From: VRUE01 sp963816785
Lineage (GTDB): Bacteria; Actinomycetota; Thermoleophilia; Solirubrobacterales; 70-9
Assembly (NCBI GenBank): GCA_963816785.1
Contig: CAWFLL010000004.1
Coordinates: 1,674,001-1,738,000, forward strand
Length of the DNA stretch: 64,000 nucleotides
Reading direction: 5' to 3'
The position numbers and the translations under genes were made by a program. This document shows positions 32,345 through 40,551 of the stretch, one piece after another. The notes beneath the pieces are model-generated. The model saw only the letters and a list, made by a program, of their open reading frames with translations. It was not told the DNA's origin and made no database searches. Numbering within the stretch: position 1 is the stretch's first letter; each line of letters begins with the position of its first letter.

Positions 32345-34779
32345 GCACCCACCGTCTCGATCTCGACCGCGACCGGGCCGCCGTTGAGCAGGGCGTTGGC
32401 GTTGCCCTCCGCCGTCCCCTCGACGAGGAAGCACACACCCTCGGCGACCCGTTCCTTGATGTCGACCCTGGCCTGCACGCTGGTCCCGTTCTGGGCAACC
32501 CTGACCTCGTCCCCGCTCCCGAGGTCGAGCCGCTCGGCGTCCGCCGGCGACATCTCGACCCGCTGCTGCGGCGCCAAGAACCGCAACGGCGGATTCAGCT
32601 CGGTGATCGGCCCTGCCCACAGGTCGCGGTAGGTCCCGAGCGCCAGATCGTCGGCGGATCTGGAAGGAGATGATGGCGCCGACTCGCCGGAAGACTGTGC
32701 TTTCGCCGAGGCGGTGCCATCAGCTCCAGCCGGCTTGGGCATCGCATCTGCCGCTTCGCGCTCCTGCCAGCGGATGCCCCGGCCGCCGATATCGGAGTCG
32801 GTGATGCCCGCATAGAAGGGGACCGCATCGGCGAGGGCGGCAAACGCCGTGGGCTGGGAGGCGATTCCAGTGTCATGGCCGAGCGCGATCGACAGCTCCG
32901 CGAGGACACCCCAGTTGGGGCGGATGTCGCCGGGGCGGGAGGCGCTCGGCCGGACGCGCTGCAGGCGGCCATCGGGGTGGGTGACGGTGCCGTCCTTCTC
33001 GGCGTGGGTCTCGAGCGGGAAGACGACGTCGGCCATCGCAGTCGTCTCGTTATCGAAGGTCGAGAAGACGACGAGGTGATCGGCGGCGGCGAGGGCCCGC
33101 TTCCAGGCCTCCGTGTCCGGGAAGTCCCGCAGCGGGTCCACCCCGAACAGGAGAAGCGACTTCAGCTCCCCGGACTCGAGCGCCGAGCGGATCTCCTCGG
33201 TGGACTTCCCCGCAGTCGTCTCGGTCAGGCCCGGGCCGGCGTCGGGCAGGCAGCCGGCCTCGCGCAGGCCGCGGGCATTGGCCTGCTCAGGCACCTCGAG
33301 CAGGCCAGAGCCCTCCTTACCGGAAAGTTCGAGGGCCGCCGCGACGTCGAGCAGGGCTCGGACCGCCCCCTCGCCCTCACGGCCGATTCGCTCGCCCCAG
33401 ACGATCACCACCTTCTCGGCACCACGCAGAGTCTCTGCCACGGAGGCGGCGGTGCCGCTCTCGCTGTCGAGCCTGAGGCAGGCGGCCAGCTCGGAGAGGA
33501 ACAGGGTTGCGCCCCCAGGCGCGAATCTGGTCGTCGCGGCCGCGCCGCCGTCGAGGGCGGTCGGGCGGTCGGTCGCGATGGCGAGGCGGGTGCCGTTGCG
33601 GCGGATCGCCTTGCGGATCCGCAGGTCGAGGATCGGCGAGCTGTGAAGGGGGTCGGTGCCGACCACGAGTACCGCGTCGGCCCGGTCGATGTCGCGCGTC
33701 CGGGCGGAGATCCCCGGCTCGCCGAGGCACAGAACCGCGTCGCGTCGCGGCCCGCGCGCGGCCCGCGAGTCGAGGTGCGGCGAGCCGAGAGCCTCGCGCA
33801 GGATCCGCTGCACCAGGTAGCCCTCCTCGTTGGAGGCGTCGCCGATGATCGCCGCGGCCGCAGCGCCGCCCGCCCTCAGCCCCGCCGCTGCCTTCGCGAT
33901 CGCATCGGCCCAATCGGTCTCGGCGCCACCCCACAGCCTCGGGCCGCGAACCCGCTCCTCGGCGCTGAACATCTCGAATCCGTAGCGACCGCGGTCGCAG
34001 AGCCAGCCGTCGTCGACGTCGGGGTTGTCGCGGGCGACCACCCGCTGCACCTGCTCGTCGCGGACGGTGAAGCTGACGTTGCACTGGCTCGGGCAGAGGG
34101 TGCAGACCGAGCCGGCCTGCTCGATGTCCCAGGGCCGGGCGCGGAAGCGGTAGGTGTAGCTGGTCAGGGCGCCGACCGGGCAGAGGTCGGTGATGTTGCC
34201 GTGAAAGGGGGCGATGTAGGGGCGGTCGTCGAAGGTGCCGACGAAGCTGCGGTCGCCCCGATCCAAGAGCTGCAGCTGCTCGTCCTCGGCGACCTCCTGG
34301 CTGAAGCGGACGCAGCGGTAGCAGAGGATGCAGCGCTCGCGATCGATCGCGACCAGCGGCGAGAGCTCGACCGGCTTTTGGAAGTGCCGCTTTTCGTCGG
34401 TGAAGCGGGTCCTGCCGGGCCCCCAGCCCATCGTGATGTCCTGGAGGGGGCATTCGCCGCCTTTGTCGCAGACGGGGCAGTCGAGCGGGTGGTTGACGAG
34501 AAGGAACTCGACCACCGAGCTCTGCGCCTCCTTGACCTGGTCGGTGCGGGTGTGGACGACCATCCCGTCGCGGACCGGCGTCGAGCAGGAGGTCTGCAGT
34601 TTCGGGATCCCCTCGATCTCGACCAGGCACATCCGGCAGGCGCCGACCGGCTCGCCGAGCTTCGGCTCGTAGCAGAAGACCGGGATCTCGACGTCGCCCT
34701 GCTTGGCCGCGTCGTGGAGCATTTCGCCTTCGTTCGCGGTCACCTCGCGCCCGTCGATGATCAGAGTGATCTCGCTCAT
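32341..34779 (-). CDS. nuoG: NADH-quinone oxidoreductase subunit G with an in-frame palindromic insert
   Basis: This 812-residue electron-transfer subunit carries a 2Fe-2S site (CYEPKLGEPVGACRMC with a later CSTPV), the His-Cys 4Fe-4S motif HPLDCPVCDKGGECPLQD, and CILCYRCVRF. A molybdopterin-oxidoreductase-like region follows, with an extra cluster motif CTLCPSQCNVSF. Residues about 680-710 (KPAGADGTASAKAQSSGESA) are a low-complexity insert that coincides with a 62-base palindrome at 32666-32727. ATG 34779 overlaps the nuoF stop (ATGA). Confidence 0.96.
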   Translation of the reverse strand: MSEITLIIDGREVTANEGEMLHDAAKQGDVEIPVFCYEPKLGEPVGACRMCLVEIEGIPKLQTSCSTPVRDGMVVHTRTDQVKEAQSSVVEFLLVNHPLDCPVCDKGGECPLQDITMGWGPGRTRFTDEKRHFQKPVELSPLVAIDRERCILCYRCVRFSQEVAEDEQLQLLDRGDRSFVGTFDDRPYIAPFHGNITDLCPVGALTSYTYRFRARPWDIEQAGSVCTLCPSQCNVSFTVRDEQVQRVVARDNPDVDDGWLCDRGRYGFEMFSAEERVRGPRLWGGAETDWADAIAKAAAGLRAGGAAAAAIIGDASNEEGYLVQRILREALGSPHLDSRAARGPRRDAVLCLGEPGISARTRDIDRADAVLVVGTDPLHSSPILDLRIRKAIRRNGTRLAIATDRPTALDGGAAATTRFAPGGATLFLSELAACLRLDSESGTAASVAETLRGAEKVVIVWGERIGREGEGAVRALLDVAAALELSGKEGSGLLEVPEQANARGLREAGCLPDAGPGLTETTAGKSTEEIRSALESGELKSLLLFGVDPLRDFPDTEAWKRALAAADHLVVFSTFDNETTAMADVVFPLETHAEKDGTVTHPDGRLQRVRPSASRPGDIRPNWGVLAELSIALGHDTGIASQPTAFAALADAVPFYAGITDSDIGGRGIRWQEREAADAMPKPAGADGTASAKAQSSGESAPSSPSRSADDLALGTYRDLWAGPITELNPPLRFLAPQQRVEMSPADAERLDLGSGDEVRVAQNGTSVQARVDIKERVAEGVCFLVEGTAEGNANALLNGGPVAVEIETVGA
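32666..32727. repeat. 62-base palindrome inside nuoG
   Basis: The 20-base arms 32666-32685 and 32708-32727 match at 17 positions (GGAGATGATGGC against GCCATCAGCTCC, then further pairs). Inside them GGAAG and CTTTC pair with one G-U. It encodes the Ala/Ser/Gly-rich insert of NuoG in frame. Confidence 0.65.
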
Positions 34780-36050
34780 GCGGCGACCGCCACGGCCTGG
34801 CCGGCCGCAATCGCTTCCTCGAACTCCTCGCGGAACTTGCGGACCATCGCCCCGACCGGCATCGCCATCGAGTCGCCGAGGACGCAGAGGCAGTGGCCGA
34901 TGATGTTCTCCTGGACCGAGGCGACGATGTCGAGGTCCATCGGCGTTGCCTCGCCCCGCACCACCCGTTCCAGCATCTTCACCGTCCAGTTGGTCCCCTC
35001 GCGGCAGGGGGTGCACTTGCCGCAGGACTCGTGGTGGTAGAAGCGCGCCGTTCGCAGCGCCATGTGGGGGATCGAGACCCCCTCGTCGGCGACGATGATC
35101 GAGCCCGAGCCGAGCATCGAGCCGGCGTCGGCCATCGCCTCGAAGGAATAGGGCAGGTCGAGCCCCTCCTCGGCGGTGAGGACCGGGGAGGAGGAGCCGC
35201 CGGGATAGAAGGCCTTCACCTCGCGCCCCTCCACCGGCCCACCGGCCAGGTCGTAGATCAGCTTCCGCGTCGGGATCCCGAGCTCGACCTCGTAGTTGCC
35301 CGGCCGCTGGACGCAGCCGGAGACCGAGACGACCTTGGTCCCGGGCGACTGCTCGGTGCCGAAGCCTTTGAACCACTCGGCGCCGTGGGCGATGATCCGC
35401 GGGACGTTGGAGAGCGTCTCGACGTTGTTGATCAGGGTCGGCCCCCCGTAGAGACCCTGCACCGCGGGGAACGGTGGCTTCAGCCGCGGGTTGCCGCGCT
35501 TGCCTTCGAGCGCGTCGAGCAGCGCGGTCTCCTCGCCGCAGATGTAGGCGCCGGCACCGCGGTGGACGACCAGCTCGAGGTTGCGGTGGCTGCCGAGGAT
35601 GTTCGTCCCCAGGAACCCGGCCTCATAGGCTTCGGCGACCGCCGCCTCGAGGATGTCGCCCTGCAGGTCGTACTCGCCGCGGATGAAGATGAAGGCGTGG
35701 CGGGCGTCGGCGGCGAGGGCGGCGATCGCGATCCCCTCGATCAGCTGGTGGGGGTTGCGCTGCATCAGCTCGCGGTCCTTGAAGGCGCCCGGCTCCGACT
35801 CGTCGGCGTTGCAGCAGAGGTACTTGGCCATCTCGCCGCGGGGGAGGAAGGAGGCCTTTTTGCCCATCGAGAAGCCGGCGCCGCCGCGGCCGCGAAGGCC
35901 GGAGTCTTCGAGCTCGCTCAGGACTTCATCCGCCTCGAGCTCGCGGTAGGCGCGCGTCAGCGTCTCGTAGCCGCCGTAACCCCTGTAGCCCTCGAGGGTC
36001 CGGAGCGCCTGGTCCTCGGCGTTTTTGAGCAGGACGCGCGTCTCAGCCAT
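34776..36050 (-). CDS. nuoF: NADH-quinone oxidoreductase subunit F
   Basis: A 424-residue NADH- and FMN-binding subunit. The NADH loop is LRGRGGAGFSMGKK, the FMN contacts are CCNADESEPGAFKDR and GAYICGEETALLDALEGKRG, and the 4Fe-4S (N3) ligands are SCGKCTPCREGT plus a distal Cys near IIGHCLCVLG. ATG 36050 (MAETRVLLKN) overlaps the nuoE stop by eight bases; GTG 36059 would add three residues. It accepts hydride from NADH and starts the electron chain of complex I. Confidence 0.97.
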   Translation of the reverse strand: MAETRVLLKNAEDQALRTLEGYRGYGGYETLTRAYRELEADEVLSELEDSGLRGRGGAGFSMGKKASFLPRGEMAKYLCCNADESEPGAFKDRELMQRNPHQLIEGIAIAALAADARHAFIFIRGEYDLQGDILEAAVAEAYEAGFLGTNILGSHRNLELVVHRGAGAYICGEETALLDALEGKRGNPRLKPPFPAVQGLYGGPTLINNVETLSNVPRIIAHGAEWFKGFGTEQSPGTKVVSVSGCVQRPGNYEVELGIPTRKLIYDLAGGPVEGREVKAFYPGGSSSPVLTAEEGLDLPYSFEAMADAGSMLGSGSIIVADEGVSIPHMALRTARFYHHESCGKCTPCREGTNWTVKMLERVVRGEATPMDLDIVASVQENIIGHCLCVLGDSMAMPVGAMVRKFREEFEEAIAAGQAVAVAA

Positions 36051-36717
36051 CTCGGTCACCCGCCAGCGGCCGCTTCTCGAGCGTCTTCTCGGGCAGAAGC
36101 TCGGCGCCGCCGAGGAGCTGCTCGATCGCCGTCGCCGCCTCGCCGGTCTCCAGCGGGCCGAAGTAGCGCTCGTCGATCGAGGCCATCGGTGCGATGTCGC
36201 ATGCCCCTAGGCACTCGAAGCCGGTCACGTGCACGTCCTCGCCGTCGGCGGCGGCGCGGAACGCGTCGAGCAGCTCGTCGCCGCCCTGCATCCAGCAGCT
36301 GATGTTGGTGCAGACGGCGATCTTGTGGGTCTCGACGGGCTCGGTGTGGAGGAGGTCGTAGAAGCTCGCCACCGACTCCAGATATGCCGGGGTCACCTCC
36401 ATCACCGCCGCCGCCTGGCGAATCCCCTCCGGCGAGCACCAGCCGTAGCGGCGCTGCACCTCCCAGAGCGCCGGGATCGAGGCCGACCTGCGGTCCGGAT
36501 AGCGACCCATCAGCTCCTCGATCCGCTCCCGCATCTCGGGCGGGCAATCGACCTCGTGCAGCTCGGGGACCTCCTCGGGCGCTCTATCGGGCACCCGACC
36601 CTCGGTCAGCGCCGGATCCACCGGCACCCCCGCCGCCCCCGGACGCGGGAGCCCGGCCGAATCCATATCTGATTCCTTCGGCCGGGCGGAAGCAGAGGAG
36701 GCGGCGTGTCTATTCAC
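36043..36717 (-). CDS. nuoE: NADH-quinone oxidoreductase subunit E with element-encoded N-terminus
   Basis: A 2Fe-2S thioredoxin-like subunit of 224 residues. The cluster ligands are Cys-x4-Cys in CTNISCWMQGG and Cys-x3-Cys in ECLGACDIAPM. The conserved protein begins near PPEMRERIEELMGRYP. Residues about 4-29 (HAASSASARPKESDMDSAGL) are the translation of palindromic element copy 4. GTG 36717 overlaps the nuoD stop as GTGA, so coupling favours this start; ATG 36666 inside the element would shorten the tail. Confidence 0.94.
   Translation of the reverse strand: MNRHAASSASARPKESDMDSAGLPRPGAAGVPVDPALTEGRVPDRAPEEVPELHEVDCPPEMRERIEELMGRYPDRRSASIPALWEVQRRYGWCSPEGIRQAAAVMEVTPAYLESVASFYDLLHTEPVETHKIAVCTNISCWMQGGDELLDAFRAAADGEDVHVTGFECLGACDIAPMASIDERYFGPLETGEAATAIEQLLGGAELLPEKTLEKRPLAGDRDG
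36631..36706 (+). repeat. Dispersed palindromic element, copy 4 (in nuoE N-terminus)
   Basis: The outer arms are CGCCGCC and GGCGGCG. The inner arms GCCCGGCCGA (36651-36660) and TCGGCCGGGC (36678-36687) are a perfect ten-base pair around ATCCATATCTGATTCCT. Conserved GGACGCGGGAGC and GGAAGCAGAGGA flank the inner stem. It ends seven bases from the nuoD stop. Confidence 0.82.
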
Positions 36718-37985
36718 CGGTCCGTACCCCCCAGGATCGGGTCGAGCATGCCGAGGCTGCAGATCATGTCGGCGATGTAGCCGTCTACGGACATGTCCCT
36801 GAACGCCTGCAGGTTGACGAAGGAGGGGTCGCGAATGTGGACGCGGGCGGGCTTCGCGGAACCGTCGGCGAGGACGAAGCAGCCGAGCTCCCCGCGGGGC
36901 GACTCGATCGCGTAGTAGACCTCGCCCGGCGCGACCCGGTAGCCCTCGGTGACGAGCTTGAAGTGGTGGATCAGCGACTCCATCGAGGTCGAGAGCTCGG
37001 AGCGGGGGGGCAGCACGTACTTGCGGTCATCGGCGATGAACGGGCCCTCGGGCAGCCCGTCGAGCGCCTGCTCGACGATCCGCACCGACTCGACCATCTC
37101 CGCCAGCCGCACCCGGTAGCGGTCGTAGTTGTCGCCGACCGTGCCGACCGGGACCTTGAAGTCCATCTCCGGGTAGGCGAGGTAGTCGAAGGCCTTGCGC
37201 AGGTCCCAGGGCTCGCCGGCGGCCCGCAGCAGCGGCCCGGTGACGCCGAGCTCGAGCAGCCGCTCGCGCGGGACGATCCCGACCCCCTTGGTCCGCGAGA
37301 GGAAGACCTCGTTGCGGTCGAGCAGGGCCTCGTACTGGCCGACCCGCACCGGCATCTCGGCGATGAACTCGCGCAGCTTGGCCTCGAACCCGAGCGGGAT
37401 GTCCTCGATCACCCCACCGACCTGGAAGTAGCGGGTGTGCATCCGCTGCCCCGTCGCCATCTCGAACAGGTCGAGGATCCTGTCGCGCTCGCGGAAGCAG
37501 TACCAGAGCATCGAGATCGCGCCGAGGTCGAGTGCCGTCGTGCCCAGCCAGACCAGGTGGGAGTGGATCCGGTTCAGCTCGAGGAAGATCGTCCGCAGGT
37601 ACCTCGCCCGCGGTGGGATCTCGAGCTCAACCAGGCGCTCCACCGCGCCGCAGAACGCCTCCATCTGGAAGAAGTAGGAGACGTAGTCCATCCGCTCGAC
37701 GAACGGGATGACCTTCCAGTAGCTCTTGTCCTCGCAGGACTTTTCGATCCCGGTGTGGACGTAGCCGATCACCGGCTTCAGGTCGCGGACGACCTCGCCC
37801 TCGAGGTCGACGATCAGCCTCAGCACCCCATGTGTGGCCGGGTGATGCGGGCCGATGTTTATGGTCATCACCTCGGTTTGGGGCTCGAGAGAATCAGTCG
37901 CCGCCTCCTCTGCTCCCGCTCGCCCGCGCTCACCATCACCGGCGATCTCGCGCGCTCGCTCCCGCGTCCGGGGGCGGCTAGCCAT
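36714..37985 (-). CDS. nuoD: NADH-quinone oxidoreductase subunit D with element-encoded N-terminus
   Basis: A 423-residue [NiFe]-hydrogenase-related subunit lining the quinone site. The core begins MTINIGPHHPATHGVLRLIVDLEGE at residue 40 and ends CSLGMLDPILGGTDR. Residues about 3-29 (SRPRTRERAREIAGDGERGR) are encoded by palindromic element copy 7, so the extension is probably acquired. ATG 37985 overlaps the nuoC stop by eight bases. Confidence 0.96.
   Translation of the reverse strand: MASRPRTRERAREIAGDGERGRAGAEEAATDSLEPQTEVMTINIGPHHPATHGVLRLIVDLEGEVVRDLKPVIGYVHTGIEKSCEDKSYWKVIPFVERMDYVSYFFQMEAFCGAVERLVELEIPPRARYLRTIFLELNRIHSHLVWLGTTALDLGAISMLWYCFRERDRILDLFEMATGQRMHTRYFQVGGVIEDIPLGFEAKLREFIAEMPVRVGQYEALLDRNEVFLSRTKGVGIVPRERLLELGVTGPLLRAAGEPWDLRKAFDYLAYPEMDFKVPVGTVGDNYDRYRVRLAEMVESVRIVEQALDGLPEGPFIADDRKYVLPPRSELSTSMESLIHHFKLVTEGYRVAPGEVYYAIESPRGELGCFVLADGSAKPARVHIRDPSFVNLQAFRDMSVDGYIADMICSLGMLDPILGGTDR
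37900..37978 (-). repeat. Dispersed palindromic element, copy 7 (in nuoD N-terminus)
   Basis: On the minus strand it reads GCCGCCCCCGGACGCGGGAGCG at its left end and GAGCGGGAGCAGAGGAGGCGGC at its right end. The outer arms GCCGCC/GGCGGC are at 37900-37905 and 37973-37978. The apical part differs (GATCGCCGGTGATGGT). Its left end touches the nuoC stop codon. Confidence 0.78.
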
Positions 37986-38586
37986 AGTTCCGCTCGTTGT
38001 AGGTGAAGATGACCGGCTCGCCGCCGACCGGGAAGTCGCGCCGCTGGGGCCAGCCGACGTAGTCGTCGGGCAGCAGGATGCGGGTCAGGTCAGGGTGGCC
38101 GCGGAAGACGATCCCGAAGAAGTCGTAGGCCTCGCGCTCCTGGAAGTTGGCGGTGGGGAACAGCTCCACGCAGGAGTCGATAACCGGGAGGCTTCCGGCT
38201 GCGGGTCCTGTCGCCGCAGGGGACCCCCCACCCCCTGCGGTAGCTGATGCTTCCTCGGGGATGGGCCCCCCTACGGCGCCACCCGCAGAGGAAGGCTCCC
38301 GCAGCATCGCTCTTACCCGGAGGCGCTCGACCCGGTCGCGGTTGAGGAGCTCGTAGTGCACTCCAAAGCGGGGGGTGGCCGGCAGGTAGTCGGCGACGTG
38401 GAGGCTGGAGAGGAAGTCGTATTCCTGCCCGGGGGACTCCCGGAGCCAGCCCAGCACCGTGAGGATCTGCACCGGGTCGACCACCAGCAGGGCCTGGTCG
38501 CGGTCAAATCCGGTGTCGAGAACCGCGCCGGGATGGCTCTGCTCGACCTCGCCCCGGATCAGCTCCAGCCCGGGTGCGTCAGGCAT
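37978..38586 (-). CDS. nuoC: NADH-quinone oxidoreductase subunit C with in-frame hairpin insert
   Basis: The 202-residue peripheral subunit has the 30-kDa motif EREAYDFFGIVFRGHPDLTRILLPDDYVGWPQRRDFPVG near its end. The N-terminal half (to about LRVRAMLREP) and this motif are normally contiguous around LPVIDSCVELFPTANFQ. Between them about 38 residues rich in Gly/Ala/Pro (AVGGPIPEEASATAGGGG) are translated from a hairpin element at 38185-38301. It overlaps nuoB by ATGA-like spacing and nuoD by eight bases. Confidence 0.95.
   Translation of the reverse strand: MPDAPGLELIRGEVEQSHPGAVLDTGFDRDQALLVVDPVQILTVLGWLRESPGQEYDFLSSLHVADYLPATPRFGVHYELLNRDRVERLRVRAMLREPSSAGGAVGGPIPEEASATAGGGGSPAATGPAAGSLPVIDSCVELFPTANFQEREAYDFFGIVFRGHPDLTRILLPDDYVGWPQRRDFPVGGEPVIFTYNERNYG
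38185..38301. repeat. Compound hairpin element inside nuoC
   Basis: The outer arms of about 20 bases are 38185-38206 and 38281-38301 (GGGAGGCTTCC...GCGGGT against ACCCGC...GGAAGGCTCCC). Within them a nine-base stem CCGCAGGGG (38214-38222)/CCCCTGCGG (38232-38240) and a C-rich segment resemble the nuoJ-tail element. It is translated in frame as a loop of NuoC. Confidence 0.65.
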
Positions 38587-39214
38587 GAGCCAGCCGCCTC
38601 GCCTCGCCGTAGGCCTCGGCCGCCTCCGCGCTCGGCTCGCCGCCCGCCCACTCCTCGGTGCCGGCGGCGTCGTAGCGCGCGCGCCAACCCTGGTCGGGGT
38701 TGCCCATGATCTTGCGCTGCAGTTTGTTGAACCCGTAGAGGACCGCCTCGGGGCGTGGAGGGCAGCCCGGGATGTGGAGATCGATCGGCATGAACTTGTC
38801 CGCGCCCTGGACCACGGCGTAGTTGGAGAACATGCCGCCGCTCGACGAGCAGGCGCCCATCGAGATCGCCCATTTCGGCTCCAGCATCTGGTCGTAGAGG
38901 CGGCGGACGACCGGGGCCATCTTGATCGAGACCCGGCCCGAGAGGATGATCATGTCCGCCTGGCGCGGCGAGGCGCGCAGCGCCTCGGCGCCGAACCGGG
39001 CGAGGTCGTAGCGGGCCGTCACCAGCGAGATCGGCGCCTCGATCGCGCAGCAGGCGAGGCCGAAGGTGAGCGGGAACATCGAGTTGGCCCGCGCCCAGCC
39101 GAGCATCTTCTCGAAGTTCGTCATCACCACCCGTTCCTCGACGTAGCGCTCCAGCTCCTCTCCCTCGAGGTCCCCCCGCAGCAGGTCGCGGGCGCGCAGC
39201 TGGCGGTCGCGCAT
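38579..39214 (-). CDS. nuoB: NADH-quinone oxidoreductase subunit B
   Basis: The subunit carrying terminal cluster N2. The ligand segments are FGLACCAIE, GACSSSGGMF and IPGCPPRPEAVLYG. I use ATG 39214, which has GGAGG about 14 bases upstream; TTG 39235 would add seven residues. The C-terminus has a Glu/Ala-rich extension of about 30 residues. It overlaps nuoC, and the nuoA stop lies 12 bases before this start. It hands electrons to quinone at the NuoB/NuoD/NuoH interface. Confidence 0.95.
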   Translation of the reverse strand: MRDRQLRARDLLRGDLEGEELERYVEERVVMTNFEKMLGWARANSMFPLTFGLACCAIEAPISLVTARYDLARFGAEALRASPRQADMIILSGRVSIKMAPVVRRLYDQMLEPKWAISMGACSSSGGMFSNYAVVQGADKFMPIDLHIPGCPPRPEAVLYGFNKLQRKIMGNPDQGWRARYDAAGTEEWAGGEPSAEAAEAYGEARRLAHA

Positions 39215-39225
39215 CGTCTGTCGCT

Positions 39226-39603
39226 CTACCTCCAATTCAGCGCTCCCTTTCGCCAGACGTAGACGAAGGCGACCAGCAGCAGCACGACGAAGGCGACCAG
39301 CTCGCCGAGCACGAAGACGCTGTCGGCTCCCTTGAAGATCACCCCTATCGGGTAGAGGAAGACGACCTCGATGTCGAAGAGGATGAACAGCATCGCGACC
39401 AGGTAGAAGCTGACCCCGAAGCGCATCCCGCGCGCCGCCTCGACCGGGATCCCCGACTCATAGGGCTCGGCCTGGCGGCGGCTGGCGGGGGTCGGCGACT
39501 GGGGCCGCTTCGGGCCGATCACGTGGTTCAGCATCACGAAGGCGGTGCCGACGACGACGCCGAGGAGGGCGAACACGAGTATCGGCAGGTAGCTGCTCAG
39601 CAT
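39226..39603 (-). CDS. nuoA: NADH-quinone oxidoreductase subunit A; first gene of nuoABCDEFGHIJKLMN
   Basis: A 125-residue membrane subunit with three helices. PYESGIPVEAARGMRFGVSFYLVAMLFILFDIEVVFLYP contains the conserved loop and Glu. It opens the complete 14-gene operon, which runs to 24658 in the canonical order. ATG 39603 is chosen because the first helix (LPILVFALLGVVVGTAFV) starts there; the open frame upstream runs into the promoter region. Confidence 0.97.
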   Translation of the reverse strand: MLSSYLPILVFALLGVVVGTAFVMLNHVIGPKRPQSPTPASRRQAEPYESGIPVEAARGMRFGVSFYLVAMLFILFDIEVVFLYPIGVIFKGADSVFVLGELVAFVVLLLVAFVYVWRKGALNWR

Positions 39604-39755
39604 TTTGGGAGATCCTGCGCGGCGGTCGGCGCCCAGGCTCCGGGACTCGCGCCAGCGTGGGACAGCCGCTGTTATACACCCACCTTGTGACACATTGCTA
39701 CATAGTGATTTTCCGCATCAGCAAGCGGAATCCCGACCCCTTCGGGCGGATTTAG
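39604..39755. promoter_or_regulatory. Divergent regulatory region upstream of nuoA
   Basis: This 152-base gap separates nuoA from a plus-strand membrane gene. On the minus strand TATAAC (39671-39676) is a plausible -10 box with a leader of about 67 bases. The sequence TTGTGACACATT at about 39684 contains one half of a Rex-like site, but no matching second half. A small hairpin TTCCGC/GCGGAA lies at about 39711-39730. Confidence 0.4.
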
Positions 39756-40190
39756 ATGGCCGAGATCCATCTCCTCGTCGGACTGGCGTTGATCACCCTC
39801 AATCTGGTCGCCTTCGCGGTCGGCGGGGTCGCCTGGATCCGGAAGCGCTCCTCGATCCCCTTCTGGTACCTGCTGCGCGCCGCCCAGGTCGCGGTCTTCC
39901 TGCAGGCCTTGCTGGGAGGCCTCCTGGTGTTCACGGGCCACGAGGCGGCCGACGACCTCCACTACCTCTACGGGATCCTGCCGCTGGTGGTCTCCTTCAT
40001 CGCCGAGGGAGCCCGCGCCGGCGCCGCTCAGCGGGAGATCGGCGATCTCGACTTCGAATCTCTTCCCGCCGACACCCAGCAGACGGTCGCGCTCGCGATC
40101 GTCCGCCGCGAGATGGGGATCATGGCGGTCAGCTGCGGCGTGATCCTGTTCCTCGCCCTGCGCGCCGCCGGGACCAGCAGCGCCTTCTAG
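39756..40190 (+). CDS. Small membrane protein of unknown function
   Basis: The 144 residues have four predicted helices (about 5-27, 38-60, 70-87 and 118-138). A charged loop, RAGAAQREIGDLDFESLPADTQQTVALAIVRRE, lies between the third and fourth. The order of helices and the His/Tyr-containing DDLHYLYGILPLVVSF segment resemble small cytochrome-like membrane proteins, but no heme motif is secure. It is divergent from nuoA and shares its upstream region. Its stop is six bases from that of the next convergent gene. Confidence 0.6.
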   Translation: MAEIHLLVGLALITLNLVAFAVGGVAWIRKRSSIPFWYLLRAAQVAVFLQALLGGLLVFTGHEAADDLHYLYGILPLVVSFIAEGARAGAAQREIGDLDFESLPADTQQTVALAIVRREMGIMAVSCGVILFLALRAAGTSSAF

Positions 40191-40196
40191 ATCTAG

Positions 40197-40550
40197 CTAC
40201 GGGCTCGCCCGATCCTGGGCGATCTGGGCCATGGCGACGATCGCGAACAGGGCGCCGGTGGCGAGGTGGAAGACCGCGTCGGCGTCGTTGTCGGGGAACG
40301 TGAAGACCCAGGCCGGGGTGTGGGTGAAGAGGGCCCAGATACCGGTCACGATCAAGGCGCCGGCGGCGTAGACCGCGTAGTACAGGGCCCAGCTCGGTCG
40401 CGTCGCGAAGTAGAAGGCCGGCCCGAACAGCAGCAGGCCCGCCAGCGCGTGGTAGCCGTTGAAGTCGACGCCCAGCACCTGCTCGGTCGGGGCGTCGGCC
40501 CCGAGACGGAAACTCGGTTCGGCGATGAACCCCGCCAGGGCCCAGAGCAG
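40197..40550 (-). CDS. DUF4383-like membrane protein
   Basis: This is a small membrane protein with about four helices and the DUF4383 hallmarks: GFIAEPSFRLGADAPTEQVLGVDFNGYHALAG at the N-terminus and NDADAVFHLATGALFAIVAM near the end. The start is not clear. CTG 40550, just after the nitroreductase stop, gives 117 residues and keeps the first helix; GTG 40478 is the first standard codon and would cut that helix away. It is probably translated after the upstream nitroreductase gene. Its function is unknown. Confidence 0.6.
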   Translation of the reverse strand: MLWALAGFIAEPSFRLGADAPTEQVLGVDFNGYHALAGLLLFGPAFYFATRPSWALYYAVYAAGALIVTGIWALFTHTPAWVFTFPDNDADAVFHLATGALFAIVAMAQIAQDRASP

Positions 40551-40551
40551 C

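Noticed and set aside
39684..39706. Rex-like operator (TTGTGA) in the nuoA promoter
   Set aside because: Only one half-site is convincing; the expected second half (TCACAA at the right spacing) is not present.
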